From positions 10,048 through 74,047 of the forward strand of contig JANPNV010000054.1 of NCBI GenBank assembly GCA_031427625.1: DNA of 64,000 nt. Direction: 5' to 3'. Source of the stretch: JADKIH01 sp031427625. GTDB lineage: Bacteria > Bacteroidota > Bacteroidia > AKYH767-A > 2013-40CM-41-45. The position numbers and the translations under genes are program-made. Within the stretch, counting starts at the first letter, position 1. Each line of letters begins with the position of its first letter. Under the pieces are notes generated by a model. That model made no database searches and was not told where the DNA came from. It was given only the letters and a program-made list of their open reading frames with translations. Positions 51,415 through 61,487 of the stretch are shown here, piece after piece.

Positions 51415-52871
51415 AAATACTTAAAGACATCCTTTATAAAGCAGGTATCATAAATATCTCCGGCCCGGTGGATATCGGTGTCAGCGATGTTTGTTTTGAT
51501 TCCCGCCATGTACGTGAAGGAAGTCTATTCGTTGCTATCAGAGGTATTCAATCAGATGGCCATTCTTTTATTCCGCAAGTTACTTCCAAAGGCGCTATCG
51601 CAATTGTTTGCGAAACATTGCCTGATCAAATGTATGATGGCATCACTTATGTTCAGGTGCACAATAGTTCCATAGCACTTGCTCATATCGCTTCAAACTT
51701 TTTTGATAATCCAAGCGAAAAATTAAAACTCATAGGTATTACTGGTACTAACGGCAAGACGACTACTGCTACTCTGCTCTTCAGTCTTTTCCGTTCACTT
51801 GGTTATAAGGCAGGACTTTTATCAACTGTAAAAAATCAGATTAACGATAAAGTAACTGAAGCCACACATACTACTCCTGATCCTCTGCAGTTGAATTCTT
51901 TGTTGGCTACAATGGTTGAAGAAGGCTGTACCCACGCTTTTATGGAAGTGAGTTCGCATGCCATTGTTCAGAAACGAACGGAAGCTTTGAATTTTTCTGG
52001 CGCTGTATTTACAAATATTACACATGATCACCTCGATTACCATCAGACGTTTTCAAATTATCTGAAAGCAAAAAAGGAATTATTTGATAGCCTTCCATCC
52101 TCAGCATTCGCACTTTCCAACATAGATGATAAAAACGGAACAGTGATGTTGCAGAATACAAAAGCAAAGAAGTTTACTTATTCGATGCGTGCTATGGCTG
52201 ATTACCGTTGTCGCATTCTTGAAAATGATTTTTCAGGGCTGATGATTAACATCGATAATTCCGAAGTGGTATGCAGGCTCGTTGGCAGTTTTAATGCCTA
52301 TAACCTACTGGCAGTATATGCTACTGCGCTATTGTGTGGAGAAGACAAATCAAATGTATTACCTGCAATCAGTTTGCTTGCTCCTGTCGAAGGAAGATTT
52401 GATTACATAATCTCCCCAAATAAAATTACAGGAATTGTTGACTATGCGCATACACCTGATGCTTTGCAAAATGTTCTTTCGACAATTCATGATGTAAGTG
52501 CAGACAAAGGAAGAATTATTACAATTATCGGTTGTGGCGGAGATCGAGATAAAACTAAGCGACCTGTAATGGCACGCATAGCAGCTGATTTAAGTACGAG
52601 GGTAATCCTGACTAGCGACAATCCAAGATCAGAAGATCCGGCAGATATTATTCATCAAATGGAGGATGGTATTCCTCTTGGTGATAAAAGAAAAGTAGTC
52701 TCGATTATTGATAGAAGAGAAGCAATAAAAACAGCAGTGAGTTTTGCCGAACCGGGAGATGTGATTCTGGTTGCCGGCAAAGGACATGAAAAATATCAGG
52801 AGGTGAAAGGAGTGAGGGCTGCTTTCGATGACAAACAAATTTTACAAGAGTTATTTAAAATATTGGTATAG
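51411..52871 (+). CDS. murE: UDP-MurNAc-tripeptide ligase, meso-diaminopimelate-adding
   Basis: Adds the third residue to the peptidoglycan stem peptide. The ATP loop GITGTNGKTTTA is at about 109-120. The specificity motif reads DNPRSEDP at about 404-411, the DNPR form associated with meso-diaminopimelate and not lysine. GKGHEKYQ is near the C-terminus. The 486-residue length is standard. The start overlaps ftsI by four bases and the stop is directly followed by the mraY ATG. Confidence 0.97.
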   Translation: MKILKDILYKAGIINISGPVDIGVSDVCFDSRHVREGSLFVAIRGIQSDGHSFIPQVTSKGAIAIVCETLPDQMYDGITYVQVHNSSIALAHIASNFFDNPSEKLKLIGITGTNGKTTTATLLFSLFRSLGYKAGLLSTVKNQINDKVTEATHTTPDPLQLNSLLATMVEEGCTHAFMEVSSHAIVQKRTEALNFSGAVFTNITHDHLDYHQTFSNYLKAKKELFDSLPSSAFALSNIDDKNGTVMLQNTKAKKFTYSMRAMADYRCRILENDFSGLMINIDNSEVVCRLVGSFNAYNLLAVYATALLCGEDKSNVLPAISLLAPVEGRFDYIISPNKITGIVDYAHTPDALQNVLSTIHDVSADKGRIITIIGCGGDRDKTKRPVMARIAADLSTRVILTSDNPRSEDPADIIHQMEDGIPLGDKRKVVSIIDRREAIKTAVSFAEPGDVILVAGKGHEKYQEVKGVRAAFDDKQILQELFKILV

Positions 52872-54131
52872 ATGCTTTATTATCTGTTCGCATATCTAAA
52901 AGTTCATTTTAATCTGCCGGGTGCAGGTGTATTTCAATACATCTCTTTCCGTGCGGCTCTCGCATTAATTACGTCACTCATTATTTCCATGCTCCTCGGT
53001 AAAAAAATAATCGGGTATCTGCATAGGAAACAAGTTGGTGAGACTGTTCGGGATCTTGGACTAGCAGGCCAGAATGAAAAACAGGGAACGCCTACAATGG
53101 GAGGTCTGATAATCCTTGGAGCCATTCTGATACCAACATTACTATATGCCCGTCTTGCGAATGTGTATGTCGTCATCATGATTATTGCAACTGTATGGCT
53201 TGGAATTATCGGATACATTGATGATTATATTAAAGTTTTTAAGAAAGACAAAGCCGGACTCGCTGCAAAATTCAAAGTGCTTGGACAAGTCGGACTCGGC
53301 ATCATTGTAGGTTGCATGTTATACTTCAATCCGAATGTGGTAGTAAAGGAAAGAGTAGAAAAGAACGCTATAACTGTCACTCACCAACATGAAAATGTTA
53401 TTGAAGATATGAGGCAGAACGAAAATGCTTTGTATTCAGTCAAGGCATTTAAGTCAACGAAAACAACAATTCCATTTATCAAAAATCATGAGTTTGATTA
53501 TTCTGTACTAATTACCTGGATGGGTGATGGCATGAGACATTATGCCTGGCTTATATTTATTCCTATCGTCATACTTATTATTACTGCAGTATCAAATGGT
53601 GCAAACATTACAGATGGAATCGATGGACTTGCTACCGGAACAAGTGCGATAATCGGAGCAACGCTCGGAATTCTTGCTTATGTATCCGGTAACACTGTTT
53701 TTGCGAATTACCTGAATATAATGTACATCCCAAATGCGGGTGAGCTTGTTGTTTTCATTGCAGCATTTGTAGGTAGCTGTGTCGGTTTTCTCTGGTACAA
53801 TGCATACCCGGCACAGGTTTTCATGGGTGATACCGGAAGTCTCGCATTGGGTGGAATCATTGCGACATACGCCATTGCAATCAGGAAAGAACTTCTTATC
53901 CCGATACTGTGCGGAATATTTCTCGTTGAAAATCTTTCTGTAATGATTCAGGTATCCTATTTCAAATACACAAAGAAAAAATTTGGCGAAGGAAAAAGAA
54001 TTTTCAGGATGTCTCCATTGCATCATCATTATCAAAAGCTAGGATATCATGAGTCAAAAATTGTGTCGCGTTTTTGGATCATCGGAATCATGCTTGCAGT
54101 ATTAACAGTTGTTACACTGAAACTAAGATGA
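52872..54131 (+). CDS. mraY: Phospho-N-acetylmuramoyl-pentapeptide transferase
   Basis: Integral membrane enzyme that makes lipid I from UDP-MurNAc-pentapeptide and undecaprenyl phosphate. About ten helices are visible. The signatures are GTPTMGGLII (about 74-83), YIDDYIKV, NGANITDGIDGLATG and VFMGDTGSLALGG. The 419-residue length includes a loop of about 50 residues after FNPNVVVKE, longer than in E. coli but usual in Bacteroidota. The start abuts the murE stop, and the TGA stop overlaps the murD ATG. Confidence 0.97.
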   Translation: MLYYLFAYLKVHFNLPGAGVFQYISFRAALALITSLIISMLLGKKIIGYLHRKQVGETVRDLGLAGQNEKQGTPTMGGLIILGAILIPTLLYARLANVYVVIMIIATVWLGIIGYIDDYIKVFKKDKAGLAAKFKVLGQVGLGIIVGCMLYFNPNVVVKERVEKNAITVTHQHENVIEDMRQNENALYSVKAFKSTKTTIPFIKNHEFDYSVLITWMGDGMRHYAWLIFIPIVILIITAVSNGANITDGIDGLATGTSAIIGATLGILAYVSGNTVFANYLNIMYIPNAGELVVFIAAFVGSCVGFLWYNAYPAQVFMGDTGSLALGGIIATYAIAIRKELLIPILCGIFLVENLSVMIQVSYFKYTKKKFGEGKRIFRMSPLHHHYQKLGYHESKIVSRFWIIGIMLAVLTVVTLKLR

Positions 54132-55498
54132 TGGACGCGAAAAAAAAATCATCGATTGTTGTCGTGCCGAGGCTCGTTGTTATTGGCGCAGCCGAGAGCG
54201 GCGTCGGTGCTGCTGTTCTGGCATCAAAAAAGGGATTTGATGTATTTGTTTCCGACCGTGGCAAAATAAAAGATGAATACAAGAAAACTCTCGAATCATA
54301 TTCAATTCTATTTGAAGAAGGTGGTCATACCTACGATAATATCCTCAATGCAAATGAAGTCGTAAAAAGTCCGGGCGTTCCAGAGAATTCCGAACTATTG
54401 AAAAAAATAAGAGAGGTAAATATACCTGTCATCAGCGAAATTGAATTTGCCGGAAGATATACGAATGCGAAGATGATTGGCGTAACCGGGACAAACGGCA
54501 AAACGACAACGACTCTGCTCATCTATCATATCCTGAAAAAAGCCGGAGTAAAAGTGGGGCTTGCAGGGAATATTGGAAAAAGTTTTGCGCTACAGGTTGC
54601 ATTGCAGGATTACGATTATTATGTCTTGGAATTAAGCAGCTTTCAGCTCGACGACATGTATAATTTTAAGTGTGATGTAGCTGTGCTTACCAACATTACT
54701 CCTGATCACCTCGACAGATATAACTACGAACTGAAAAATTACGTCATGTCAAAGTTCAGGATTCTGCAGAATCAGAGTTCTGCAGATGCCTTTATCTACT
54801 GTGCAGACGATCCTATTACCGTCGAGTATCTGCCCGATCTAAATATCCGCGCTCATCCTTATCCGTTTTCTATTCTCAAAAAACAGGAAGAAGGAGCATG
54901 GCTTGAAAATGACCAAATCCAAATTTTAACTAACAATAATAAATTAACCATGCTCATACACGAACTAGCCCTACAGGGGAAACACAACGTTTACAATTCA
55001 ATGGCAGCAGGAATCGCGACAAGAGTATTCGATATCCGCAAAGAAACAATTCGGGAAAGTCTTTCTGATTTCCGGAATGCCGAACACAGACTCGAGCATG
55101 TATCGAATGTACATGGAATTGAATTTGTAAATGATTCAAAAGCAACCAATGTTAATTCAACTTGGTATGCACTCGAAAGCTTTAATAAACCCGTTGTTCT
55201 CATCCTTGGTGGTGTCGACAAGGGAAACGATTATTCTATGCTCGAAGAACTCGTGAAAGAAAAAGTAAAAGCTATTGTCTGTCTCGGTAACGACAATAAA
55301 AAGATCATTAAAACATTTAAGTCACTCGTTTCTGAAATTGTTGAAACACATACTGCCGAAGAAGCTGTTAAAGAATCATACCGTCTTGCAAGTAAAGGCG
55401 ATGTTGTCCTGCTTTCTCCTGCTTGTGCCAGTTTCGATATTTTCGAAAACTACGAAGACAGAGGTCGTCAGTTTAAACGCGCAGTGAAAAATCTTTAA
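54128..55498 (+). CDS. murD: UDP-MurNAc-L-alanine--D-glutamate ligase
   Basis: Adds D-glutamate, made by MurI (5770), to UDP-MurNAc-L-Ala. The ATP loop GVTGTNGKTTTT is at about 117-128. NSDKATN-like FVNDSKATNVNS and LSPACASFDIFENYEDRG are conserved. ATG codons at 54128 and 54131 both follow mraY; the first gives a four-base ATGA overlap and is preferred. The frame extends further into mraY but without family similarity. The length from 54128 is 456 residues. Confidence 0.96.
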   Translation: MMDAKKKSSIVVVPRLVVIGAAESGVGAAVLASKKGFDVFVSDRGKIKDEYKKTLESYSILFEEGGHTYDNILNANEVVKSPGVPENSELLKKIREVNIPVISEIEFAGRYTNAKMIGVTGTNGKTTTTLLIYHILKKAGVKVGLAGNIGKSFALQVALQDYDYYVLELSSFQLDDMYNFKCDVAVLTNITPDHLDRYNYELKNYVMSKFRILQNQSSADAFIYCADDPITVEYLPDLNIRAHPYPFSILKKQEEGAWLENDQIQILTNNNKLTMLIHELALQGKHNVYNSMAAGIATRVFDIRKETIRESLSDFRNAEHRLEHVSNVHGIEFVNDSKATNVNSTWYALESFNKPVVLILGGVDKGNDYSMLEELVKEKVKAIVCLGNDNKKIIKTFKSLVSEIVETHTAEEAVKESYRLASKGDVVLLSPACASFDIFENYEDRGRQFKRAVKNL

Positions 55499-55675
55499 TT
55501 GATATCTCAATCGAGGATTTGAAATAGTCAGCTATCGTTACTTCTGATGAGAATGATCAAAAACACGTCATTCAGAATATACGGAGTAAATAAATGTATA
55601 GAATAAATAATGCAGGAATCGACAAATTTTCAAATTTATGCAATCGCTATTTTTTAAATAATAAAAACATTCACC

Positions 55676-56839
55676 ATGCAGGCTACCTGGCTTGATAAAC
55701 ATTTTAAAGGCGACAGAACAATCTGGCTCATCGTTTTTATTCTGTCAATATTTTCATTGCTGGCCGTATATAGCAGCACGGGTACGCTTGCGTATAAGTA
55801 TCAGAGTGGAAATACTGAATATTATCTCATCAAACATCTGATCATTTTGGCATTTGGCCTGGCACTGATGTATGGCGCACATCTGGTAAAGTATACCTAT
55901 TACTCTAAAATAAGCAGAGTGGCTCTCTGGCTTACTGTCCCTTTACTTGTATTAACAATAGTTCTTGGAACCAATTTGAATGAAGCCAGCAGATGGCTGA
56001 CATTGCCGGGAACAAATATTACTTTTCAGACTTCCGATTTCGCGAAGCTGGCTCTGATCATGTACGTAGCAAGAATGCTATCCAAGAAACAGGATGAAAT
56101 TCATAATTTCCGGACTGCATTTCTGCCTGTAATGGCTCCGGTATTTCTTGTCTGCGCACTTATTCTCCCTGCCAATTTTTCTACATCAGCTGTAGTTTTC
56201 CTTTCTGCCTGTTACCTGATGTTCATCGGTAGGATTCGTATGAAATTCATCTTGGGAATGGCAGGGATTGGTGTAGTTGGATTCGGATTGTTTATTTTAA
56301 TAGCTCTAGCAAGTGGACATACAGGAAGAATTGAAACCTGGAAGTCGCGTATTGAAAAATTCAGTGGCTCGGAAGACACTGATAACTATCAGGCCGATCA
56401 GGCAAAGATTGCTATTGCCGGAGGAGGATTTTTCGGAAAATTTCCTGGCAATAGCGTACAAAGAAATTTCCTTCCACATCCATATTCTGATTTTATATAT
56501 GCCATCATCATCGAAGAGTATGGTTTACTCGGTGGTGTATTCATCCTCTTTCTTTATCTACTTCTGTTCTTCAGAGTAATAAGATTTATACATCATAGCC
56601 CTATGGCATTCGGGACGCTCCTTGCAGCGGGCTGTGCATTCATGCTGGTATTTCAGGCATTAATAAATATGGCAGTTGCTGTTAATCTTTTTCCGGTTAC
56701 CGGGCAACCGCTACCATTGGTAAGTATGGGAGGCACATCAATTTGGTTTACGAGTCTGTCACTTGGAATCGTATTAAGTGTGAGTAGTCAGGTTGAAAAG
56801 GAGAAAAAAGAAGGAGGACACGAACTTGCAGCAGCCTGA
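55676..56839 (+). CDS. ftsW: Septal peptidoglycan polymerase FtsW
   Basis: SEDS-family membrane glycosyltransferase that polymerises lipid II at the septum with FtsI. About ten helices are visible in 387 residues. The hallmark segments are ASRWLTLPGTNITFQTSDFAKLA, the periplasmic loop with QADQAKIAIAGGGFFGKFPGNSVQRNFLPHPYSDFIYAII and the C-terminal FPVTGQPLPLVSMGGTS. It follows a 177-base gap after murD, the largest gap inside the cluster, in which I see no clear promoter. The end overlaps murG by 14 bases. Confidence 0.96.
   Translation: MQATWLDKHFKGDRTIWLIVFILSIFSLLAVYSSTGTLAYKYQSGNTEYYLIKHLIILAFGLALMYGAHLVKYTYYSKISRVALWLTVPLLVLTIVLGTNLNEASRWLTLPGTNITFQTSDFAKLALIMYVARMLSKKQDEIHNFRTAFLPVMAPVFLVCALILPANFSTSAVVFLSACYLMFIGRIRMKFILGMAGIGVVGFGLFILIALASGHTGRIETWKSRIEKFSGSEDTDNYQADQAKIAIAGGGFFGKFPGNSVQRNFLPHPYSDFIYAIIIEEYGLLGGVFILFLYLLLFFRVIRFIHHSPMAFGTLLAAGCAFMLVFQALINMAVAVNLFPVTGQPLPLVSMGGTSIWFTSLSLGIVLSVSSQVEKEKKEGGHELAAA
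56811..56817 (+). promoter_or_regulatory. Strong Shine-Dalgarno sequence deciding the murG start
   Basis: AAGGAGG lies inside the ftsW 3' end, eight bases before the TTG at 56826. Such a site is rare in this window, where most genes lack one. It supports TTG 56826 as the murG start. Confidence 0.75.
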
Positions 56840-57941
56840 TATACGTGTCATAATCAGTGGTGGAGGTACAGGGGGACATATCTTCCCTGCTATCGCAATA
56901 GCGGGTGCATTGAAAAAAATTAATCCGGCAAATCAGTTTTTATTTGTCGGTGCCAGCGGACGAATGGAAATGGAAAAAGTTCCCGCCGCAGGTTATCAAA
57001 TTGAAGGATTAAACATCAGTGGTATACAAAGAAAGCTGACACTAAAGAATTTATTATTGCCGGTGAAAATAATTAAGAGTGTATTGAAAGCAAGATCGAT
57101 CATAAAGAATTTCAAACCTGACGTTGCAATTGGCGTTGGTGGTTATGCAAGCGGACCGCTGTTGTATGCATCTACAGGAATGCACATTCCATCACTTATT
57201 CAGGAACAAAATTCTTATGCAGGCATCACAAATAAAATTTTGGGCAAACGGGTTCAGAAAATTTGTGTCGCTTATTCAGGAATGGAGAAGTTTTTTCCTA
57301 AAGAGAAAATTATCATGACTGGTAATCCTGTGAGAGAAGAGATGACTGACATCAAGGGCAAGCGCGCTGCAGCAATGGATTTCTTTGGTCTCGATGCAAC
57401 GAAAAAAACAGTTCTGGTTATTGGCGGAAGTTTGGGTGCCAGAACAATTAATGAAAGTATTGCTGAATCGATACAACAATTTACCCAATCGGGTGTTCAG
57501 CTGATTTGGCAAACGGGCAATGCATTTGCCATAAAGGCCGAAGCAGTTGTTAACTCTGTTCCTAATACAGGCATTCGGACTTTCGGATTTATTCAGAGGA
57601 TGGATTATGCATACGCTGCTGCTGATATTATTATTTCCAGAGCAGGAGCAAGTTCTGTTTCTGAACTATCTCTCGTTGGAAAACCGGTTGTCCTTGTGCC
57701 TTCGCCGAATGTAGCGGAAGATCATCAGACAAAAAATGCGATGGCACTCGTAAGCAAGGAGGCTGCAGTTCTTATTTCTGATTCAATGGCCCGTGAAAGT
57801 CTAATCAGCAAAACTTTCGAAATTCTTGAAGATGTGGAATTGAAAAAATCGCTCAGCACAAATATCAGTCGTCTTGCATTGTCTGATTCGGCTGAAAAAA
57901 TTGCAATGGAAGTATATCGTCTTGTGAAAAAAAATAATTAA
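56826..57941 (+). CDS. murG: UDP-GlcNAc--lipid I GlcNAc transferase
   Basis: Peripheral membrane glycosyltransferase converting lipid I to lipid II. The N-terminal loop SGGGTGGHIFPAIAIA is at about 10-25. GGYASGPLL and the C-terminal donor-binding segment SRAGASSVSELSLVGKPVVLVPSPNVAEDHQTKNA are conserved. The start is TTG 56826, set by a Shine-Dalgarno sequence eight bases upstream, giving 371 residues and overlapping ftsW by 14 bases. A TTG at 56793 would add 11 basic residues and is less likely. Confidence 0.96.
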   Translation: MQQPDIRVIISGGGTGGHIFPAIAIAGALKKINPANQFLFVGASGRMEMEKVPAAGYQIEGLNISGIQRKLTLKNLLLPVKIIKSVLKARSIIKNFKPDVAIGVGGYASGPLLYASTGMHIPSLIQEQNSYAGITNKILGKRVQKICVAYSGMEKFFPKEKIIMTGNPVREEMTDIKGKRAAAMDFFGLDATKKTVLVIGGSLGARTINESIAESIQQFTQSGVQLIWQTGNAFAIKAEAVVNSVPNTGIRTFGFIQRMDYAYAAADIIISRAGASSVSELSLVGKPVVLVPSPNVAEDHQTKNAMALVSKEAAVLISDSMARESLISKTFEILEDVELKKSLSTNISRLALSDSAEKIAMEVYRLVKKNN

Positions 57942-57958
57942 TTCTAATTAGTATTCTT

Positions 57959-59344
57959 TTGAACGTATCTAATTTAAAAAATATTTATTTCCTCGGTATC
58001 GGAGGCATAGGAATGTCGGCCCTCGCCAGATATTTTAATGCCCTCGGTAAAAATGTTACCGGATATGATAAGACACGTACTCCACTCACTGATGAATTGG
58101 TGAATGAAGGAATTGAAATTCACTTCTCTGATGACGTAAATAAAATCAACAGTAGTATTACCGAAGGAAATCCGGCCGATACTCTTGTGATATTCACCCC
58201 TGCAATTCCGGCAGGGCATTCTGAACTACAATACTTTTCTGAACATGGATTTATAATAAAAAAGCGTTCGGAAATTCTCGGATTAATAACTGAAAACACT
58301 TTTACAATTGCTGTTGCCGGAACGCATGGTAAAACAACAACTTCGTCGATGATAGCCCATATTCTCAGGTATGCAGGTTACAATTGTACTGCATTTCTTG
58401 GAGGAGTTTCGAAAAACTATAACACTAATTTACTCCTCAGTAACTCACAAACAGGTGAAATTTATACTGTTGTCGAAGCTGATGAATATGACCGGTCGTT
58501 TCTTGCATTATCCCCTTCCTTATCTGTAATCACATCCATGGATGCTGATCATCTCGATATATATGGTAGTGAAAGTTTCATGATTGAATCATATCGTTTA
58601 TTTGCTCAGCGATTAAAAGCAAACGGAACTCTGATATTCAGAAAAGGACTGCCGCTTGAAGACCTTCCACTTTTAAAGAATGACTACGATGTTCATGGGA
58701 AAGGTGATTACACAGCTAATAACATCAGGATTTCTGATCATCGTTATCATTTCGACTGGAGTAACAGTACTTCGGGAATACGCGATATTACATCAGACAT
58801 GCCCGGATTGCATAATGTAGAAAATGCAGTAGCTGCTATTGCCATTGCACGTAAGCTATTGGTGCCTGATCAAAAAATCAAGGAGGCTTTGTCAGCTTAT
58901 ACCGGCGTGAAACGAAGATTTGATTACAGGCTGAAGAGTAGCAAGGTTGTTTATATCGACGATTATGCTCATCATCCGGAAGAGTTGCGGGCATGCATTT
59001 CTTCTGTTAAAGAACTCTATCCGTCAAAAAAGATTACTGGAATTTTTCAACCACATCTTTTCACGCGGACAAGAGACTTTGCTGAAGGGTTTGCCAAAAG
59101 TTTGTCAATGCTCGATACATTAATTCTGCTTCCAATTTATCCTGCGAGGGAAGAACCGCTACCAGGGATTACTTCAGAAATTATTTACACCGGTGTTACG
59201 GCTGGCGAAAAGGTGATGTGCGGAAAAGAGAATGTTATCAATGAACTGAAAAAGAGAGATTGCGAAGTCGTTCTCACTCTTGGCGCTGGTGATATTGACC
59301 AGTTAGTTGAACCAATTACTGAGTATTTAAAATTACTGATATGA
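57959..59344 (+). CDS. murC: UDP-MurNAc--L-alanine ligase
   Basis: Adds the first residue, L-alanine, to UDP-MurNAc. The N-terminal GIGGIGMSALARYFN is at about 13-27, the ATP loop VAGTHGKTTTSSM at about 119-131, and YIDDYAHHPEEL and GIFQPHLFTRTRDF are conserved. The start is the TTG at 57959 and no in-frame ATG is close. The 461-residue length is standard. The stop overlaps the ftsQ ATG (ATGA at 59341-59344). Confidence 0.96.
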   Translation: MNVSNLKNIYFLGIGGIGMSALARYFNALGKNVTGYDKTRTPLTDELVNEGIEIHFSDDVNKINSSITEGNPADTLVIFTPAIPAGHSELQYFSEHGFIIKKRSEILGLITENTFTIAVAGTHGKTTTSSMIAHILRYAGYNCTAFLGGVSKNYNTNLLLSNSQTGEIYTVVEADEYDRSFLALSPSLSVITSMDADHLDIYGSESFMIESYRLFAQRLKANGTLIFRKGLPLEDLPLLKNDYDVHGKGDYTANNIRISDHRYHFDWSNSTSGIRDITSDMPGLHNVENAVAAIAIARKLLVPDQKIKEALSAYTGVKRRFDYRLKSSKVVYIDDYAHHPEELRACISSVKELYPSKKITGIFQPHLFTRTRDFAEGFAKSLSMLDTLILLPIYPAREEPLPGITSEIIYTGVTAGEKVMCGKENVINELKKRDCEVVLTLGAGDIDQLVEPITEYLKLLI

Positions 59345-60132
59345 AACCTGCTAAACTAGTTTTCCAAATCATCTCAGCTTGCCTGATCGTGCTTGCATTC
59401 CTTGTTTCTGTTGGATTTGTGTCACATAAGCAGTCATTGATGCCCTGTTCGGGCCTTGTAATAACCATTCACGACTCTGTCGGATCAGGATTTGTTGACA
59501 GCGGAGATATCATTCAGATAGTACAAAATAAATTCGGAATACTCGAAGGGAAATCTTTAGCTTCTATTAACATTTCTCTGTTGGAAAAAATCATTAATAC
59601 TAACCCATTTATTTCATCTGCCGAAGTATTTTCAACCGTTGATGGGAAAATTATAATTGACGTAAAACAGCGTATTCCGGTGCTTCGAGTGATAAATTTT
59701 AAAAATGAAAATTTTTATGTGGACAAAGAAGGATGGTTTATGCCTCCTTCAGAAAAATTCACTGCAAGAGTTCCGGTTGCCAATGGATTTATATTCGATA
59801 CAGAATCGGAGCAACATATCGAAAAATCACAAGGTGATACTTCAAAATCAGTAACAAAACTGACACAGTTGTATAACATCATCAGTTACATGAACCAAAG
59901 CGATTTTTGGAATGCTGAAGTTCAGCAGTTGTATGTGAATGAATCCGGAGACATCGAAATGATTCCTCGAGTAGGAAATCATACAGTTGTCATCGGCGAC
60001 GATAATGATTTGAAAGAAAAGTTCAGGAAACTTTTTGTTTTCTATACGGATGGACTCAGTAAAAAAGGCTGGGATCATTATAGGACGATAAATTTAAAAT
60101 ATAAAGACCAGGTTGTCTGCACAAAAAAATAA
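59341..60132 (+). CDS. ftsQ: Cell division protein FtsQ/DivIB
   Basis: A 263-residue bitopic division protein. One N-terminal helix lies at about 8-28. A POTRA domain follows (about 40-115, with SLLEKIINTNPFISSAEVFST and KIIIDVKQRIPVLRV). The beta domain extends to the C-terminus with VNESGDIEMIPRVGNHTVVIGD. Position between murC and ftsA fixes the identity. It links FtsA-FtsZ to FtsL, FtsW and FtsI. ddl and murB, often found here in other phyla, are absent. It overlaps murC by four bases. Confidence 0.93.
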   Translation: MKPAKLVFQIISACLIVLAFLVSVGFVSHKQSLMPCSGLVITIHDSVGSGFVDSGDIIQIVQNKFGILEGKSLASINISLLEKIINTNPFISSAEVFSTVDGKIIIDVKQRIPVLRVINFKNENFYVDKEGWFMPPSEKFTARVPVANGFIFDTESEQHIEKSQGDTSKSVTKLTQLYNIISYMNQSDFWNAEVQQLYVNESGDIEMIPRVGNHTVVIGDDNDLKEKFRKLFVFYTDGLSKKGWDHYRTINLKYKDQVVCTKK

Positions 60133-60133
60133 T

Positions 60134-61438
60134 ATGGAAAAAGACGCAATAGTTGTAGGACTCGATATTGGCACTACAAAAATTTGTACGATCGTAGGTC
60201 GTAAAAATGAATTCGGGAAAATCGATATTCTAGGATATGGCAAATGCGAGTCGTTTGGCGTTACACGCGGTGTTGTTACAAACATCCTGCACACAATTGA
60301 ATCGATTACAAAGTCTGTCCAGGAAGCATCAGAAAAATCGAATGTTGACATTGAATCGGTATATGTAGGTATCGCAGGTCAGCATATAAAAAGTCTTCAG
60401 CATCGCGGAATGAAAACCCGTAATTCGCTTGACGATGAGATAGCACAATCGGATATCGATGCTATTGTTGAAGATATGTATAAGCTGGCAATGCCTCCGG
60501 GAGAAAAAATTATTCATGTAATTCCTCAGGAGTATATCATCGATAACGAGCAGGGAATTAAAAACCCAATCGGAATGTCAGGGATCAGACTTGAAGCGAA
60601 CTGCCATATCATCACTGGTCAGATTACTGCCGCAAAGAATATTTATAAATGTGTAGAAAGAGCAAATCTCAATTCACTCGGATTGTTTCTTGAGCCGCTT
60701 GCATCTTCCGAGGCTGTATTAACTGAAGAAGAAAAAGAAGCAGGAGTCGTTCTGGTTGATATCGGTGGAGGGACAACAGATATTGCAATTTTCCAGGATG
60801 GCATCATCCGACATACTGCTGTCATTCCTTTCGGTGGAAATGTTATTACCGATGATATTAAAATGGGTTGCTCTATCATCCGCCAGCAAGCTGAGTTGTT
60901 GAAAATAAAATTCGGTTCTGCTCTCGCCAGCGAAAATCAGGAGAATGAAATTGTTTCAATTCCAGGCCTTCGTGGAAGAGAACCCCGTGAGATCTCTGTT
61001 AAAAACCTTGCACATATCATTCAGGCAAGAATGGAAGAAATCATTGAGCATGTCCATTACGAAATAAAAAATTCAGGATTCGAAAAGAAACTAATCGCCG
61101 GAATTGTAATTACCGGTGGAGGAGCACAGTTGCGCCATATTGTTCAGCTGGTAGAATTTATTACCGGTATGGATACGCGTGTTGGATATCCAAACGAACA
61201 TCTTGCAAAAAGTTCCGACGATCTAAAAAGCCCTATGTATGCGACAGGAGTCGGCCTTGTTATAAAAGGATTTCAGGATACGGAAAAACGCGCGAAGGTA
61301 CAGGTTAAGGTGATTGATGAAAATTTAAAGGAGAAGAAGAAAAAAGAAAAGGTTGTACAACCGAAAGAACATCGTCCTTCCTTTTTCGAGCAACTCGCTG
61401 ATATATTCAAAGACGAGAAGGATACCCCACTTAATTAA
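60134..61438 (+). CDS. ftsA: Cell division protein FtsA
   Basis: Actin-like ATPase that tethers FtsZ to the membrane. VGLDIGTTKICTIVG is the phosphate-1 loop at about 8-22, the 1C domain follows, and the phosphate-2 motif VVLVDIGGGTTDIAIF is at about 203-218. GIVITGGGAQL is the adenosine motif. The C-terminus (PSFFEQLADIFKDE) is a plausible amphipathic membrane anchor after a Lys-rich linker. The ATG at 60134 starts one base after the ftsQ stop. A TTG at 60113 is rejected because it lies within ftsQ. Confidence 0.97.
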   Translation: MEKDAIVVGLDIGTTKICTIVGRKNEFGKIDILGYGKCESFGVTRGVVTNILHTIESITKSVQEASEKSNVDIESVYVGIAGQHIKSLQHRGMKTRNSLDDEIAQSDIDAIVEDMYKLAMPPGEKIIHVIPQEYIIDNEQGIKNPIGMSGIRLEANCHIITGQITAAKNIYKCVERANLNSLGLFLEPLASSEAVLTEEEKEAGVVLVDIGGGTTDIAIFQDGIIRHTAVIPFGGNVITDDIKMGCSIIRQQAELLKIKFGSALASENQENEIVSIPGLRGREPREISVKNLAHIIQARMEEIIEHVHYEIKNSGFEKKLIAGIVITGGGAQLRHIVQLVEFITGMDTRVGYPNEHLAKSSDDLKSPMYATGVGLVIKGFQDTEKRAKVQVKVIDENLKEKKKKEKVVQPKEHRPSFFEQLADIFKDEKDTPLN

Positions 61439-61487
61439 TATCAATAACGAAACGAAACATAATTAACAAAACTTAAAAAACTTTATC

